From assembly GCA_027623325.1 (NCBI GenBank), contig JAQBXY010000012.1, positions 20,500 through 84,499 of the forward strand: a stretch of DNA of 64,000 nt, given 5' to 3'. How positions within the stretch are numbered: position 1 is the stretch's first letter; each line of letters opens with the position of its first letter. Positions 1 to 8,261 of the stretch are shown piece after piece. This stretch comes from Gemmatimonadota bacterium. Its GTDB lineage: Bacteria > Gemmatimonadota > Gemmatimonadetes > Longimicrobiales > Gaopeijiaceae. The notes beneath the pieces are model-generated. The model had not been told where the DNA came from and ran no database searches. It saw only the letters and a list, made by a program, of their open reading frames with translations. A program made the position numbers and the translations under genes.

Positions 1-2
1 GC

Positions 3-302
3 CGACAGTATTCGGCCGACGAGGCCTACGAGATGGGCATGGTCAACAAGGTGGTCCCGCTCGCGGAACTCGAAGCGGAAGGTTGGGCATGGGCCCAGGA
101 GATCATGAGCAAGAGCCCGCTCGCCATTCGGCTGCTCAAGAGCGCGTTTAATGCTGATGTGGACGGCCAGGCAGGTCTCCAGGAGCTGGCTGGCAACGCG
201 ACGATGCTCTTCTACATGACGGAGCAGGGGCAGGAGGGGAAGCGCGCCTACCTGGAGAAGCGTCCGCCCAACTTCCGGCAATACCCGTGGCTTCCCTGGT
301 GA
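3..302 (+). CDS. menB: 1,4-dihydroxy-2-naphthoyl-CoA synthase, C-terminal part (5' end outside window)
   Basis: Only the last ~99 residues are present; the frame is open to the left edge ([19 protein letters not shown]). The order of motifs matches the end of MenB of the crotonase family: the 'ARQY.A..A..MG.VN.VVP' turn, then the C-terminal tail '[19 protein letters not shown]'. MenB closes the second ring of the naphthoquinone in menaquinone synthesis, acting on o-succinylbenzoyl-CoA in the cytoplasm. The assignment is supported by menA and menE immediately downstream on the same strand. It overlaps the start of the next gene by 16 bases. A general enoyl-CoA hydratase is the alternative, but the tail is typical of MenB. 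Confidence 0.9.
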   Translation, partial: RQYSADEAYEMGMVNKVVPLAELEAEGWAWAQEIMSKSPLAIRLLKSAFNADVDGQAGLQELAGNATMLFYMTEQGQEGKRAYLEKRPPNFRQYPWLPW

Positions 303-985
303 CCCGACCCAACTCGGTTCCGGCTCGGAGGACGGGTCCAGCTCTCCTCGTGGTCGGATTCCTCGTCGCCACAACAGTCGCCGCATGTGGGCAGACTTCC
401 TACTTGTACGATCCGACGCCGGAGATGCTCGCCGCACAGGCGCCGGATTCGTTCGTGGTCGCCGTCGAAACCAGTGAAGGCACCTTCACGGTGATGATGC
501 ACCGCTCCTGGTCGCCGCTCGGCGTCGATCGGGTCTATCACTTGATGATCAACAACTTCTACGCGGGCGCGAGGTTGTACCGCGTCGTGGACGGCTTCGT
601 GGCCCAATGGGGCTTTTCCGGTAACCCCGTACTGGACTCGGTGTGGAGGGATCACTCGCTCCCCGACGAGCCGACGGTCTCGAGCAATGTCAGGGGCGTG
701 GTCAGCTTTGCACGTGGCGGCCCGGAGACGCGTTCGTACACGCTCTTCGTGAATCTTGCCGACAACGTGCGCCTGGATGCCGCGGAGAGCGGTGGGATCG
801 TTGGATATCCGCCGATAGGTATCATCCGAGAGGGTCTTGGGGTGATCGACGGATTCTATTCTGCCTATTCCGACCGCACGCCGAGTCAAGACTCGATCCG
901 CATGCTCGGCAACGAGTACCTCAGGCGCGAGTACCCTCAGCTCGACTCGATCGTCGGTACGCGCCTCGTGACTTCGTGGCGTTGA
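287..985 (+). CDS. Cyclophilin-type peptidyl-prolyl isomerase, lipoprotein
   Basis: 232 residues from a GTG start inside the end of menB. An N-terminal hydrophobic stretch ends in a lipobox (TTVAAC), so the product is probably anchored in the membrane and faces the periplasm. The body is a cyclophilin fold: '[25 protein letters not shown]' is the first strand region, and '[13 protein letters not shown]' matches the catalytic 'FHRV..GFM.QGG' segment, keeping the arginine. A later '[24 protein letters not shown]' matches the 'SFA..GP.S...QFFI....' region. It would catalyse proline isomerisation during folding of exported proteins. Its place between menB and menA suggests co-transcription but not a quinone role. 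Confidence 0.85.
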   Translation: MASLVTRPNSVPARRTGPALLVVGFLVATTVAACGQTSYLYDPTPEMLAAQAPDSFVVAVETSEGTFTVMMHRSWSPLGVDRVYHLMINNFYAGARLYRVVDGFVAQWGFSGNPVLDSVWRDHSLPDEPTVSSNVRGVVSFARGGPETRSYTLFVNLADNVRLDAAESGGIVGYPPIGIIREGLGVIDGFYSAYSDRTPSQDSIRMLGNEYLRREYPQLDSIVGTRLVTSWR

Positions 986-997
986 GATGATCCCGGG

Positions 998-1897
998 GTG
1001 ACGACGGACGTAGCCATTTCGGCTGGGCGAGCGTGGATCCTGGCTGCTCGCCCCAAGACGCTGACGGCTGCGGTCGCGCCTGTCTTGGCAGGCACGGGGT
1101 TGGCTTCGTTTCACGATGCCCTCGCCTGGCGCCCGGCAGTCGCGGCTCTCCTCGGCGCTGTGTTGATCCAGATCGGGACCAACTTCGCCAACGACTATTA
1201 TGACTTCGTCCGCGGAGGCGACACCCAAGAGCGTGTGGGCCCGATTCGGGTCACGCAGGCGGGACTCCTCGCCCCTCGGACGGTTTGGTGGGGGATGGTC
1301 GTGGCCCTCACCGCGGCGGTACTGGTGGGGAGCTACCTGGTGTGGGTCGCGGGCTGGCCGATCGTGTGGATCGGGTTGGCGTCGGTCGCGTGTGCGGTCC
1401 TCTACACGGGCGGTCCATTTCCACTCGCGTATCACGGCCTCGGGGATGTCTTCGTTTTCGTCTTCTTCGGCCTGATCGCGGTCGGCGGCACGTTCTTCGT
1501 TCAGGCCCGGGCGTGGTCTCCGGATGCCCTCCTGGCAGGGATCGGGCTTGGAGCGCTCAGCACGGCGATTCTGGTCGTCAACAACCTCAGGGACATCGAA
1601 ACCGATGCGAGGGCGGGGAAGCGGACACTTGCCGTCCGGTTGGGCCCCGCGGCCACGAAGGTCGAGTACGTCGGTGCGTTCGCCGTGGCGGCTATGGTGC
1701 CGGTCGTCGGCGTTCTTGCCTTCGAGTGGCCGCTGCTCTCCCTGCTCGCCCTCGGTGTTCTGCCCCTCTGCGTCGCGCCGGTGCGAACGGTGGTCGGTTC
1801 CTCCGACCCGCGGGAGTTGATCGCCGCATTGGGTGGCACGGCGAGGGTCGTTGCGCTGTACGGAGCACTCCTGGCGATTGGACTCGGATTCGGCTGA
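998..1897 (+). CDS. menA: 1,4-dihydroxy-2-naphthoate polyprenyltransferase
   Basis: 299 residues from a GTG start 12 bases after the cyclophilin gene. A UbiA-superfamily membrane protein with about eight hydrophobic segments. The first prenyl-diphosphate/Mg binding motif is NFANDYYDFVRGGD (around residues 62-75), the MenA version of the NDxxD motif. A second acidic motif, NNLRDIETDARAGKRTLAVRLG, follows around residue 190. It attaches the isoprenoid tail to dihydroxynaphthoate at the inner membrane. The stop codon overlaps the menE start (TGATG), so translation is probably coupled. Confidence 0.93.
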   Translation: MTTDVAISAGRAWILAARPKTLTAAVAPVLAGTGLASFHDALAWRPAVAALLGAVLIQIGTNFANDYYDFVRGGDTQERVGPIRVTQAGLLAPRTVWWGMVVALTAAVLVGSYLVWVAGWPIVWIGLASVACAVLYTGGPFPLAYHGLGDVFVFVFFGLIAVGGTFFVQARAWSPDALLAGIGLGALSTAILVVNNLRDIETDARAGKRTLAVRLGPAATKVEYVGAFAVAAMVPVVGVLAFEWPLLSLLALGVLPLCVAPVRTVVGSSDPRELIAALGGTARVVALYGALLAIGLGFG

Positions 1898-3246
1898 TGG
1901 TCGTGGATGTCCTCTCCGAGGCCGGAGGTCGCCGCGACGCCATCGCCTTGATCACTTCAGAGGCCTCGTTGAGCTACGGCGTGCTCCAGGAGGTCGTCGA
2001 CGCCCGGGCCGAGACGCTCAGGAGTGCCGGCATGCGGGCGGGGCGGATCGAGCCGGTCGAGGTGGAGTCGGATCGCGACGGAATCGTCGAGCTCCTCGCG
2101 CTCTGGCGGATCGGCGCGGTGCCCGTTCCACTCAACCCGGCGCTGACGAAACGAGAACGAGACGACGCACGGACCCGCCTCGCGGACCCAACCGTCCCGG
2201 CGGGCACCCAGGTCGTTGTGTGGACGTCGGGCACGTCCGGTCGACCTCGTGGTGTCGCCTTGTCATGGGCGAATCTGAAGGAGAGCGCTCAAGGGACGGC
2301 TGACCGGCTGGCACTGACTTCGGATGACGTCTGGCTCGCTTCGCTCTCGATGGCGCACGTAGGCGGCCTCGCGCTCGTGGTCCGCTCGTTGATGGTGGGT
2401 GGGGGGCTTGTCGCGGCGGGTGTGTTCCGAACAGAGGTCGTGTCGAGTCTACTCGATGGCGACGGATTTCCGGGAGGGCCGGCCGGCAGGATCACCCACC
2501 TGTCGCTCGTGCCTACGCAGCTTCTTCGGCTCCTCGATCATCGGGCCGGGACTCCTCCTCCGGATACGTTCCGCTGCGCGCTCATCGGTGGTGCGCATGC
2601 CCCGGCTTCTCTCGTCGATCGGGCTCACGGCGACGGCTGGCCGCTTGGGTTGACCTACGGGGCCACCGAGATGTCGTCACAAATCGCGACGGCACCCCCC
2701 GCGTTGACCCGGAGCAAACCCGGCACCGTGGGGCTCCCGATGCCGGGCGTCGAGCTCGACGTTGAGCCGGACGGATCGATCCGCACACGTGGCCCGACGC
2801 GAGCGCTCGGTTACCTGGGCGACGTGGGTCCTCCGCTCGCTGAGGCCGGCGGGTGGTACCGGACGGGCGACCTCGGCCACATGGATGCGGATGGGCACCT
2901 CTGGATCACCGGACGCCGAGTGGATCGTATCGTGTCCGGCGGAGTCACCATCGATGCCGTTGAAGTCGAGGAGGCCCTTCGGAGCCACGCGTCCGTTGTG
3001 GATGTTTGTGTCGTCGGTCTGCCCGACGAAGAGTGGGGCGAGCGCGTCGCGGCTTGGATCGAGCCCGCGAACGACTTCGACCGCGGCCGGCTCGAGGCCT
3101 ATCTGCGTGGGCTCGTCAGCCCTGCGAAGTTGCCCCGGGTCTGGCGAACGGAGGGCCAGCTTCCCCGGAACGTGAACGGCAAGGTAAATCGCGCGGAGGT
3201 CCGAGCGGTTCTAGGAGGACGTGGTCAGGCGGACCGACTCGGGTGA
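1897..3246 (+). CDS. menE: o-succinylbenzoate--CoA ligase
   Basis: 449 residues from the ATG overlapping the menA stop; the ORF track extends further upstream only because the frame happens to be open. An ANL-superfamily adenylating enzyme: the phosphate-binding loop is WTSGTSGRPRG near residue 109, 'GLTYGATEMSS' corresponds to the adenine-binding A5 motif, 'YRTGDLGHMDADGHLWITGR' is the hinge region, and the C-terminal 'PRNVNGKVNRAEV' carries the catalytic lysine. It makes o-succinylbenzoyl-CoA, the MenB substrate. The family is somewhat compact here, as usual for MenE. With menA and menB it shows the strain makes menaquinone by the classical MenFDHCEBA route. Confidence 0.9.
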   Translation: MVVDVLSEAGGRRDAIALITSEASLSYGVLQEVVDARAETLRSAGMRAGRIEPVEVESDRDGIVELLALWRIGAVPVPLNPALTKRERDDARTRLADPTVPAGTQVVVWTSGTSGRPRGVALSWANLKESAQGTADRLALTSDDVWLASLSMAHVGGLALVVRSLMVGGGLVAAGVFRTEVVSSLLDGDGFPGGPAGRITHLSLVPTQLLRLLDHRAGTPPPDTFRCALIGGAHAPASLVDRAHGDGWPLGLTYGATEMSSQIATAPPALTRSKPGTVGLPMPGVELDVEPDGSIRTRGPTRALGYLGDVGPPLAEAGGWYRTGDLGHMDADGHLWITGRRVDRIVSGGVTIDAVEVEEALRSHASVVDVCVVGLPDEEWGERVAAWIEPANDFDRGRLEAYLRGLVSPAKLPRVWRTEGQLPRNVNGKVNRAEVRAVLGGRGQADRLG

Positions 3247-3324
3247 ACCGCGGCGGGGACCATCCCTGGGATTTGGTGACCGGTCCGGAAAGGAATGGCC
3301 CCGCGCCGCGGTAGACTTTCTCGT

Positions 3325-4035
3325 TCAGCCGCCCCCAAGTCCCACCGCGAACCCGAGCCGAAAGCGGACGAGATTGGCCTCACTCCGATTCGGGTACAGG
3401 GTCACGCTGCCATCCGAGTTGTCGACGATATCACCCTCGGTCAGGTAGTTGGCAACTCCGTTGATGTGCCGTTCGACGCCGAAGTCCAGGTAGACGGGAT
3501 GTGCCCCATCGCCCCCGAGCTTGAAACGCACCCCGCCCCCGAACTTCCAGGCAAAGACGAGGTCCGAGTAGTTGGTGGTCTGGCTATAGGATCCGTAGCC
3601 GTCATTGTCGTCGAGCGCCGACGACGTGAAGAAGTAGGACATTCCGACGGTGGAGTGCACGTAGGGCTGGACGCCACCGGTCGCGAGGACCACCTCCGGC
3701 CCGACGCCTAGGTAGGCAATACTATTCGTCGTAGTAAGGTCCGAGCCGACCCTGCAGCTGAAGTTGCAGTATTGCAGGCGTTCGTGGCCGTACACGATCA
3801 TGCCCAAGTTGCCGCGGACACGCACGTGACCGTTGGCGGCTACGGGACCGGCCGCGGTCAGGTCCACTCCGAAGCCCTTGTTGACGAGGAGTCCGAGATC
3901 TCCGACGGCATCGGCTGCCACGAAGCTCAGCCCCAGGGCGCCGCCGAGGCCCTGCGGCCTCTGTGCTTGTAGATCACCAGCCAGGGCGACCAGGCTCACC
4001 AACACCGCGATCGATTCCACCGCACCGCGTCTCAT
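3325..4035 (-). CDS. Outer membrane beta-barrel protein, unknown role
   Basis: 236 residues with a Sec signal peptide (cleavage near LQAQ). The mature part alternates polar and hydrophobic residues in short strands with repeated glycine-rich turns. It ends in 'VRFRLGFAVGLGGG', resembling barrel strands of the OmpA/OmpW-type small porins. Two cysteines (YCNFSC) lie close together and could form a loop disulfide. It is transcribed towards the menE 3' end and faces away from the symporter operon. I cannot assign a substrate. Confidence 0.65.
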   Translation of the reverse strand: MRRGAVESIAVLVSLVALAGDLQAQRPQGLGGALGLSFVAADAVGDLGLLVNKGFGVDLTAAGPVAANGHVRVRGNLGMIVYGHERLQYCNFSCRVGSDLTTTNSIAYLGVGPEVVLATGGVQPYVHSTVGMSYFFTSSALDDNDGYGSYSQTTNYSDLVFAWKFGGGVRFKLGGDGAHPVYLDFGVERHINGVANYLTEGDIVDNSDGSVTLYPNRSEANLVRFRLGFAVGLGGG

Positions 4036-4281
4036 GATTTGCTCCCGATGAAGGTCATACTTCGCTGAGTGCAGGAGACGTGCCGCAGCGCGGTTCTAAG
4101 AGTAAGGTGTTGGTGAGAAATGACTTATGTGGGTTGGTCGGGTGTGCACGCCTGGGCTAATGTGTCCACCCGGGAGGACGATCGAGGTCCTCCTTCGGAC
4201 CCGCGGCCGGGGATCGGCCTCCCATCGCCCTCTCCGAGGCGGAGTGGCGCCGGGCCCCACGCGAGTTCATGTTCGCCGGCC

Positions 4282-4512
4282 ATGGATCCGAAGACACCGC
4301 AGTCGCATCTGATTCCGCGCACCCGCGACGGATGGATCGCCACGATCTCGTTCGTAGCGCTCTTCATGCTCGCGATGCCTCCGGTCACCCATACCGTCCT
4401 CAACCGCGTGGAGCCCTGGGTCGGGGGATTGCCCTTCTTCTACGCAGCCCTGCTGCTGGTCTACGTCGGTCTGATCGGCATCCTGGTGTGGACTTTGCGG
4501 CGAGGCGTTTGA
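4282..4512 (+). CDS. DUF3311 small membrane protein, symporter partner
   Basis: 76 residues from ATG 4282; the longer ORF start in the track lacks family similarity. Two transmembrane segments are visible (ATISFVALFMLAMPPV and FYAALLLVYVGLIGILVW), separated by a short loop containing 'VEPWVGGLPFFY', which is the family signature. DUF3311 proteins are typically encoded directly before sodium:solute symporters and are presumed small subunits. Here the symporter begins 2 bases after the stop codon, so the two are surely co-transcribed. Confidence 0.85.
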   Translation: MDPKTPQSHLIPRTRDGWIATISFVALFMLAMPPVTHTVLNRVEPWVGGLPFFYAALLLVYVGLIGILVWTLRRGV

Positions 4513-4513
4513 C

Positions 4514-6004
4514 GTGGAAGCCTGGGTCGTCTCCACGGGCCTGATCTTCGTCTATCTGCTGATCACGATCGTTCTCGGGGCGGTTGCAAATCGGCACATG
4601 ACGGTCGACATGGAGGACTTTCTCCTCTACGGCCGACGAGCCGGCTTCGTAGTCCTGTACCTGACGGTCGTCGCGACCTTCCACTCCGCCTTTGCGTTTC
4701 TGGGCTCCGGCGGCTTCTTCTACACCCACGGCATCGGATTCTGGGCCGCGGGGACGTGGACGTTGCTGGTCGGCGCGATCACCTATGTGTTGGGACCCCG
4801 CATCTGGGCTCTGGGCAAGACGTTCGGATACATCACGCCAGCAGACATGCTCGCGGACTATTACGAGTCCGAGGCGGTTCGTGTCTCGGTGGCGATCGTC
4901 TCGGTTCTGTTCACCATTCTCTACATCCAGGTCCAGGCTCAGGGGCTCGGATACATCATCAACATTGCCTCGGGCGGCAGGATCTCGTTCGAGGTCGGCA
5001 CCCTGATTCTCCTGACGGTTGCCGCGGCGTATCTGATGGCGGGCGGTTTGCGGGCGGTGTACTGGACTGATGTGATCCAGGGCGTCTGGATGTACGTCGC
5101 GGTTTGGGTCGGGGCGCTCTTTCTCGCTTTCAAGCTCTTCGGCGGCCCGTTCGAACTCTGGCGTCGCGTCGCAGCCGAGCGCCCTGATCTGCTCACGCTA
5201 CCGGGCCCGAACGGCTTCTTCACCCCGGGCATGTGGCTCGGAATGACGATCACGCTCTCCTTCGGCATCGTCTTCCAACCGCACATGATGATCCGCTACT
5301 ACACAGCGGTGGACGCGAAGACTCTGAAGATTCTGGGTGCGACGACGCCGATCTATCTCATGACGTTGTACATCCCGGCCGCCCTCGTGGGGCTCGGGGG
5401 AGCCATCATCATGCCTGATCTGGCCGTTCCCGATCGGATTTTCCCCGAACTCCTCTTCGCATATGCCCCGCCGGTGGTGACCGGGGTCATTCTCGCGGGC
5501 GCAACCGCCGCCGCCATGTCGACGCTCGACTCGATTCTGCACGCGAACATGTGCGTCCTCACGCGCGACGTGTATCAACGATACTTCGCGCCCGAACGGT
5601 CGCAGCAGCACTACGTGTGGGTCGGGCGCGCGATCGTGATGGCGCTTCTCGTGGTCGGGTACTTCCTGTCGATTCGTACCTTCGACTTTCTCGTCGTGTT
5701 GGTCACGCTGTCCGGGTCGGGCGCGCTCCAGCTTGGGCCGATGATCGTCGGCGTCTGCTTTCCCGGCGGCCGGACGTTCACGCGCGCCGGGGTCCTCGTC
5801 GGCCTGTTTGCAGGCCTGGCGGTCCTCTACTTAACGCTACTGGTGATCCCGCATCCGCTCGGACTACACGGGGGCGTGTGGGCGCTCTTGGTGAATACGG
5901 CGGTTGTCGTGGTGGTGTCGGCGGTGACGCGGCCACCTTCGGCTGATACCATCGAACGGATCCACGGAGCGATTGAGCGCGAGGTCTACGGCTCACCATC
6001 ATGA
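4514..6004 (+). CDS. Sodium:solute symporter (SSS family), DUF3311-associated
   Basis: 496 residues from GTG 4514. About 13 hydrophobic segments in the LeuT-like SSS arrangement. The signature region 'GATAAAMSTLDSILHANMCVLTRDVYQRY' corresponds to the conserved 'A.MST.DS.L...S....D.Y' near TM8-9 that contributes to the Na2 site. It would import an organic solute, probably a carboxylate or amino acid, using the sodium gradient; the substrate cannot be read from sequence. Its partner is the upstream DUF3311 protein. The gene ends next to the cyanophycinase, which may share the transcript. Confidence 0.88.
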   Translation: MEAWVVSTGLIFVYLLITIVLGAVANRHMTVDMEDFLLYGRRAGFVVLYLTVVATFHSAFAFLGSGGFFYTHGIGFWAAGTWTLLVGAITYVLGPRIWALGKTFGYITPADMLADYYESEAVRVSVAIVSVLFTILYIQVQAQGLGYIINIASGGRISFEVGTLILLTVAAAYLMAGGLRAVYWTDVIQGVWMYVAVWVGALFLAFKLFGGPFELWRRVAAERPDLLTLPGPNGFFTPGMWLGMTITLSFGIVFQPHMMIRYYTAVDAKTLKILGATTPIYLMTLYIPAALVGLGGAIIMPDLAVPDRIFPELLFAYAPPVVTGVILAGATAAAMSTLDSILHANMCVLTRDVYQRYFAPERSQQHYVWVGRAIVMALLVVGYFLSIRTFDFLVVLVTLSGSGALQLGPMIVGVCFPGGRTFTRAGVLVGLFAGLAVLYLTLLVIPHPLGLHGGVWALLVNTAVVVVVSAVTRPPSADTIERIHGAIEREVYGSPS

Positions 6005-6017
6005 GAAAGAAGCCAGC

Positions 6018-6956
6018 ATGACAAGACATCTGATCATCGTCGCCCGTCACGCGGTCCGACGCGCTGCATCATTCGCCGTGGTGGGTGCGCTGTTCAGTTC
6101 GGCCCTCGTAGGCACCGGGTCGGCCCAGGTCCAGCAACCCGCTCCTCCGCAGGTCGGTCCGGCCAACGGGTCGCTGGTCATCGTCGGTGGGGCTATGCGC
6201 TCCCCGGAGATCTACCAGCGCTTCATTGAGCTCGCAGGCGGCCCCGACGCCCACATCGTCCTGGTCCCCACGGCGGGAGGTGCCGAGAGCTACGACGAGT
6301 TCTATGGTGGGATGAATGCCTGGCGGGCTGCGGGCGCCCGCAACCTGACGCTGCTGCACACCACCGATCCCGCCGCGGCCGACACCGATGCCTTCATTGA
6401 GCCTCTGAAAACCGCCGGCGGCGTCTTCTTTTTCGGGGGGCGACAGTGGCGGCTAGTCGACGCGTACGGCGACACCAAGGCCGAGGTTGCGTTCCGCGAA
6501 GTGCTCGAGCGTGGTGGTGTCATTGGAGGATCGTCGGCAGGGGCGTCGATTCAGGGCTCCTTCCTCGTGCGCGGCGACACCCGTTCGAACACCGTCATGA
6601 TGGGTGATCACCAACGTGGATTCGGCTACCTGAAGAATGTCGGAATCGACCAGCACGTGCTGCGCCGCAATCGTCAATTCGACATGATCGAGGTAATCGA
6701 AGCTCATCCGGAACTCCTCGGCATCGGACTCGACGAAGACACGGCGATTGTGGTTCAGGGAGACCGTTTCCGAGTTATCGGCTCCTCGTATGCTCTGATT
6801 TTCGACAACCAGTCGACCACCGGCCGGAACGGTCAGTTCTACTTCCTGGCTCCGGGTGACGGCTACGATCTGGCGACTCGCTCGGCGACGCGCCCGACAC
6901 AGACGCAGAGCGCGGTGGAAGGGGTTCAGAAGAAGCCATGGGCCGGTGGCCGATGA
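6018..6956 (+). CDS. Exported cyanophycinase-like peptidase (S51)
   Basis: 312 residues from ATG 6018, chosen because it begins a clear Sec signal peptide (R-rich start, hydrophobic core, cleavage after GSAQ). The S51 family fold is shown by 'GSLVIVGGAMRSPEIYQRFIELAGG', 'FFFGGRQWRLVDA' and the nucleophile elbow 'GGSSAGASIQG', whose serine is the catalytic residue. A later 'GIGLDEDTAIVV' is also typical. Cyanophycinase splits beta-Asp-Arg dipeptides from cyanophycin; an exported form implies use of external polymer or another isoaspartyl peptide. The stop overlaps the next start by 4 bases. Confidence 0.85.
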   Translation: MTRHLIIVARHAVRRAASFAVVGALFSSALVGTGSAQVQQPAPPQVGPANGSLVIVGGAMRSPEIYQRFIELAGGPDAHIVLVPTAGGAESYDEFYGGMNAWRAAGARNLTLLHTTDPAAADTDAFIEPLKTAGGVFFFGGRQWRLVDAYGDTKAEVAFREVLERGGVIGGSSAGASIQGSFLVRGDTRSNTVMMGDHQRGFGYLKNVGIDQHVLRRNRQFDMIEVIEAHPELLGIGLDEDTAIVVQGDRFRVIGSSYALIFDNQSTTGRNGQFYFLAPGDGYDLATRSATRPTQTQSAVEGVQKKPWAGGR

Positions 6957-7915
6957 GGGCGTTTGCCCGACTAGGTGCACTCGCGATCGTTTTCGCGGGA
7001 TGTGGCGAGGGCCCGCCCGAGTCGATCCCGACGGACGAAGCAGCGCACGCCGTGGGCGTCCGCCGTTTTCATGAAGCGCGCGTAGCGGAGCTGGCCGCAC
7101 CGGATTCGTGGCTTTCACTCATCGCGCTGCATTGGCTCCCCGAGGGGGAGACGACCCTGGGCTCAGATCCTGCGAGTGACCTGGTCCTTCCGGCCGCCAA
7201 GGCCGCGCCTGTCGTCGGGCGTGTTGTACGCGCGGGCTCTTCTGTCCGCTTCGTCGCCGAGCCGGGCGTGCGGGTCACTATGGGAATCGACTCCACGCTG
7301 AGCCTCACCGCTGGATCCGGTGCGTTCCCGCCCGACGATACCCGTGATCCGATCATTACCGACGAGGCGCTCGGCGAGGCGGGACCCGGAAAGTCGATCG
7401 TCTTTCGCCACGGGCCCATCAACTGGATCCTGGTGAGTCGTGGGGGAGAATTCGCTTTAAGGGTTCGCGACAACGAACACCCTGCCTATGCCGACTTCAC
7501 CGGAATCGAGCGGTATCCGATCGCGGCGGAGTGGCGCGTGACGGCCCGTTGGGTCCCGCATGAGAAGACCGTTCTGGTACCCGACGTGCTCGGCGGTTCA
7601 TCCGAGACCGATTCACCGGCCCACCTCGAATTCTGGGTCGATGGCGAGCGTCATCAACTGGATGTGACGGGAAGTCCCGACGCCGAGCGCTTCATGATGG
7701 TATTCGCGGATGGCACGACCGGCCGGGGGAGTTACGGAGGAGGTCGGTACGTCTGGTTCGATGCGCCCGACGCCGACCGTCGGGTCGTGATCGACTTTAA
7801 CCGCGCGTATAATCCGCCCTGCGTCTGGACGGGATACGCGACCTGCCCGCTTCCCACGAGGGACAACCGACTCGATCTCGCGATCGAGGCCGGTGAAATG
7901 GATTGGAAGCACTGA
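6953..7915 (+). CDS. DUF1684 lipoprotein
   Basis: 320 residues from ATG 6953, whose ATGA overlap with the cyanophycinase stop supports this start over the upstream one in the track. An N-terminal lipobox (IVFAGC) predicts a lipoprotein. The body matches DUF1684: an early 'SWLSLIALHWLPEGETTLGSDP' segment, a middle 'FTGIERYPI...WRVTARW' segment and the conserved end 'DFNRAYNPPCVWTGYATCPLPTRDNRL', which contains two cysteines. The biochemical role of DUF1684 is unknown. The operon position with an exported peptidase and importers suggests a part in outside nutrient handling, which is inference only. Confidence 0.85.
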   Translation: MRAFARLGALAIVFAGCGEGPPESIPTDEAAHAVGVRRFHEARVAELAAPDSWLSLIALHWLPEGETTLGSDPASDLVLPAAKAAPVVGRVVRAGSSVRFVAEPGVRVTMGIDSTLSLTAGSGAFPPDDTRDPIITDEALGEAGPGKSIVFRHGPINWILVSRGGEFALRVRDNEHPAYADFTGIERYPIAAEWRVTARWVPHEKTVLVPDVLGGSSETDSPAHLEFWVDGERHQLDVTGSPDAERFMMVFADGTTGRGSYGGGRYVWFDAPDADRRVVIDFNRAYNPPCVWTGYATCPLPTRDNRLDLAIEAGEMDWKH

Positions 7916-7934
7916 GTCTCTCATCCGAAGGGCC

Positions 7935-8261
7935 ATGACCGAACACACCTCATCTGGCTCGGGCGCGGCTGCGCCCTTGTTACCCGCAGAAGTGGTCGCG
8001 CATCGCGCAGAGTATTGGAGACGGAATCTCAGGTACGTCTCGGTCCTCCTGGGGGTCTGGTTTCTGGTTTCGTATGGTTTCGGGATCATCCTTGCGGATA
8101 CGCTGAATGCCTTTCGGCTACCGGGTACGAACTACCCGCTGGGCTTCTGGTTCGCTCAGCAGGGAGCGATCTACGTGTTCGTGATCCTGATCTTCGTCTA
8201 CGTCGCGCTCATGAACCGACTCGACCGTGAGTTCGACGTCGACGAGCAGGAGGACGCGTGA
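7935..8261 (+). CDS. DUF4212 sodium/solute symporter small subunit
   Basis: 108 residues from ATG 7935. Two transmembrane helices are seen (VLLGVWFLVSYGFGIILAD and FAQQGAIYVFVILIFVYVALMN), preceded by 'HRAEYWRRNLRYVSVLL'. This is the DUF4212 family, the small subunit of the VC_2705 type of sodium:solute symporter. The acidic C-terminus 'DREFDVDEQED' is usual. The stop codon overlaps the start of the large subunit by 4 bases (GTGA), indicating translational coupling. Confidence 0.9.
   Translation: MTEHTSSGSGAAAPLLPAEVVAHRAEYWRRNLRYVSVLLGVWFLVSYGFGIILADTLNAFRLPGTNYPLGFWFAQQGAIYVFVILIFVYVALMNRLDREFDVDEQEDA

Noticed and set aside
248-1435. 395-residue minus-strand ORF over the cyclophilin and menA genes
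   Set aside because: It is a shadow of clear plus-strand genes, is rich in Arg/His/Asp as GC-rich antisense frames are, and has no recognisable domain.
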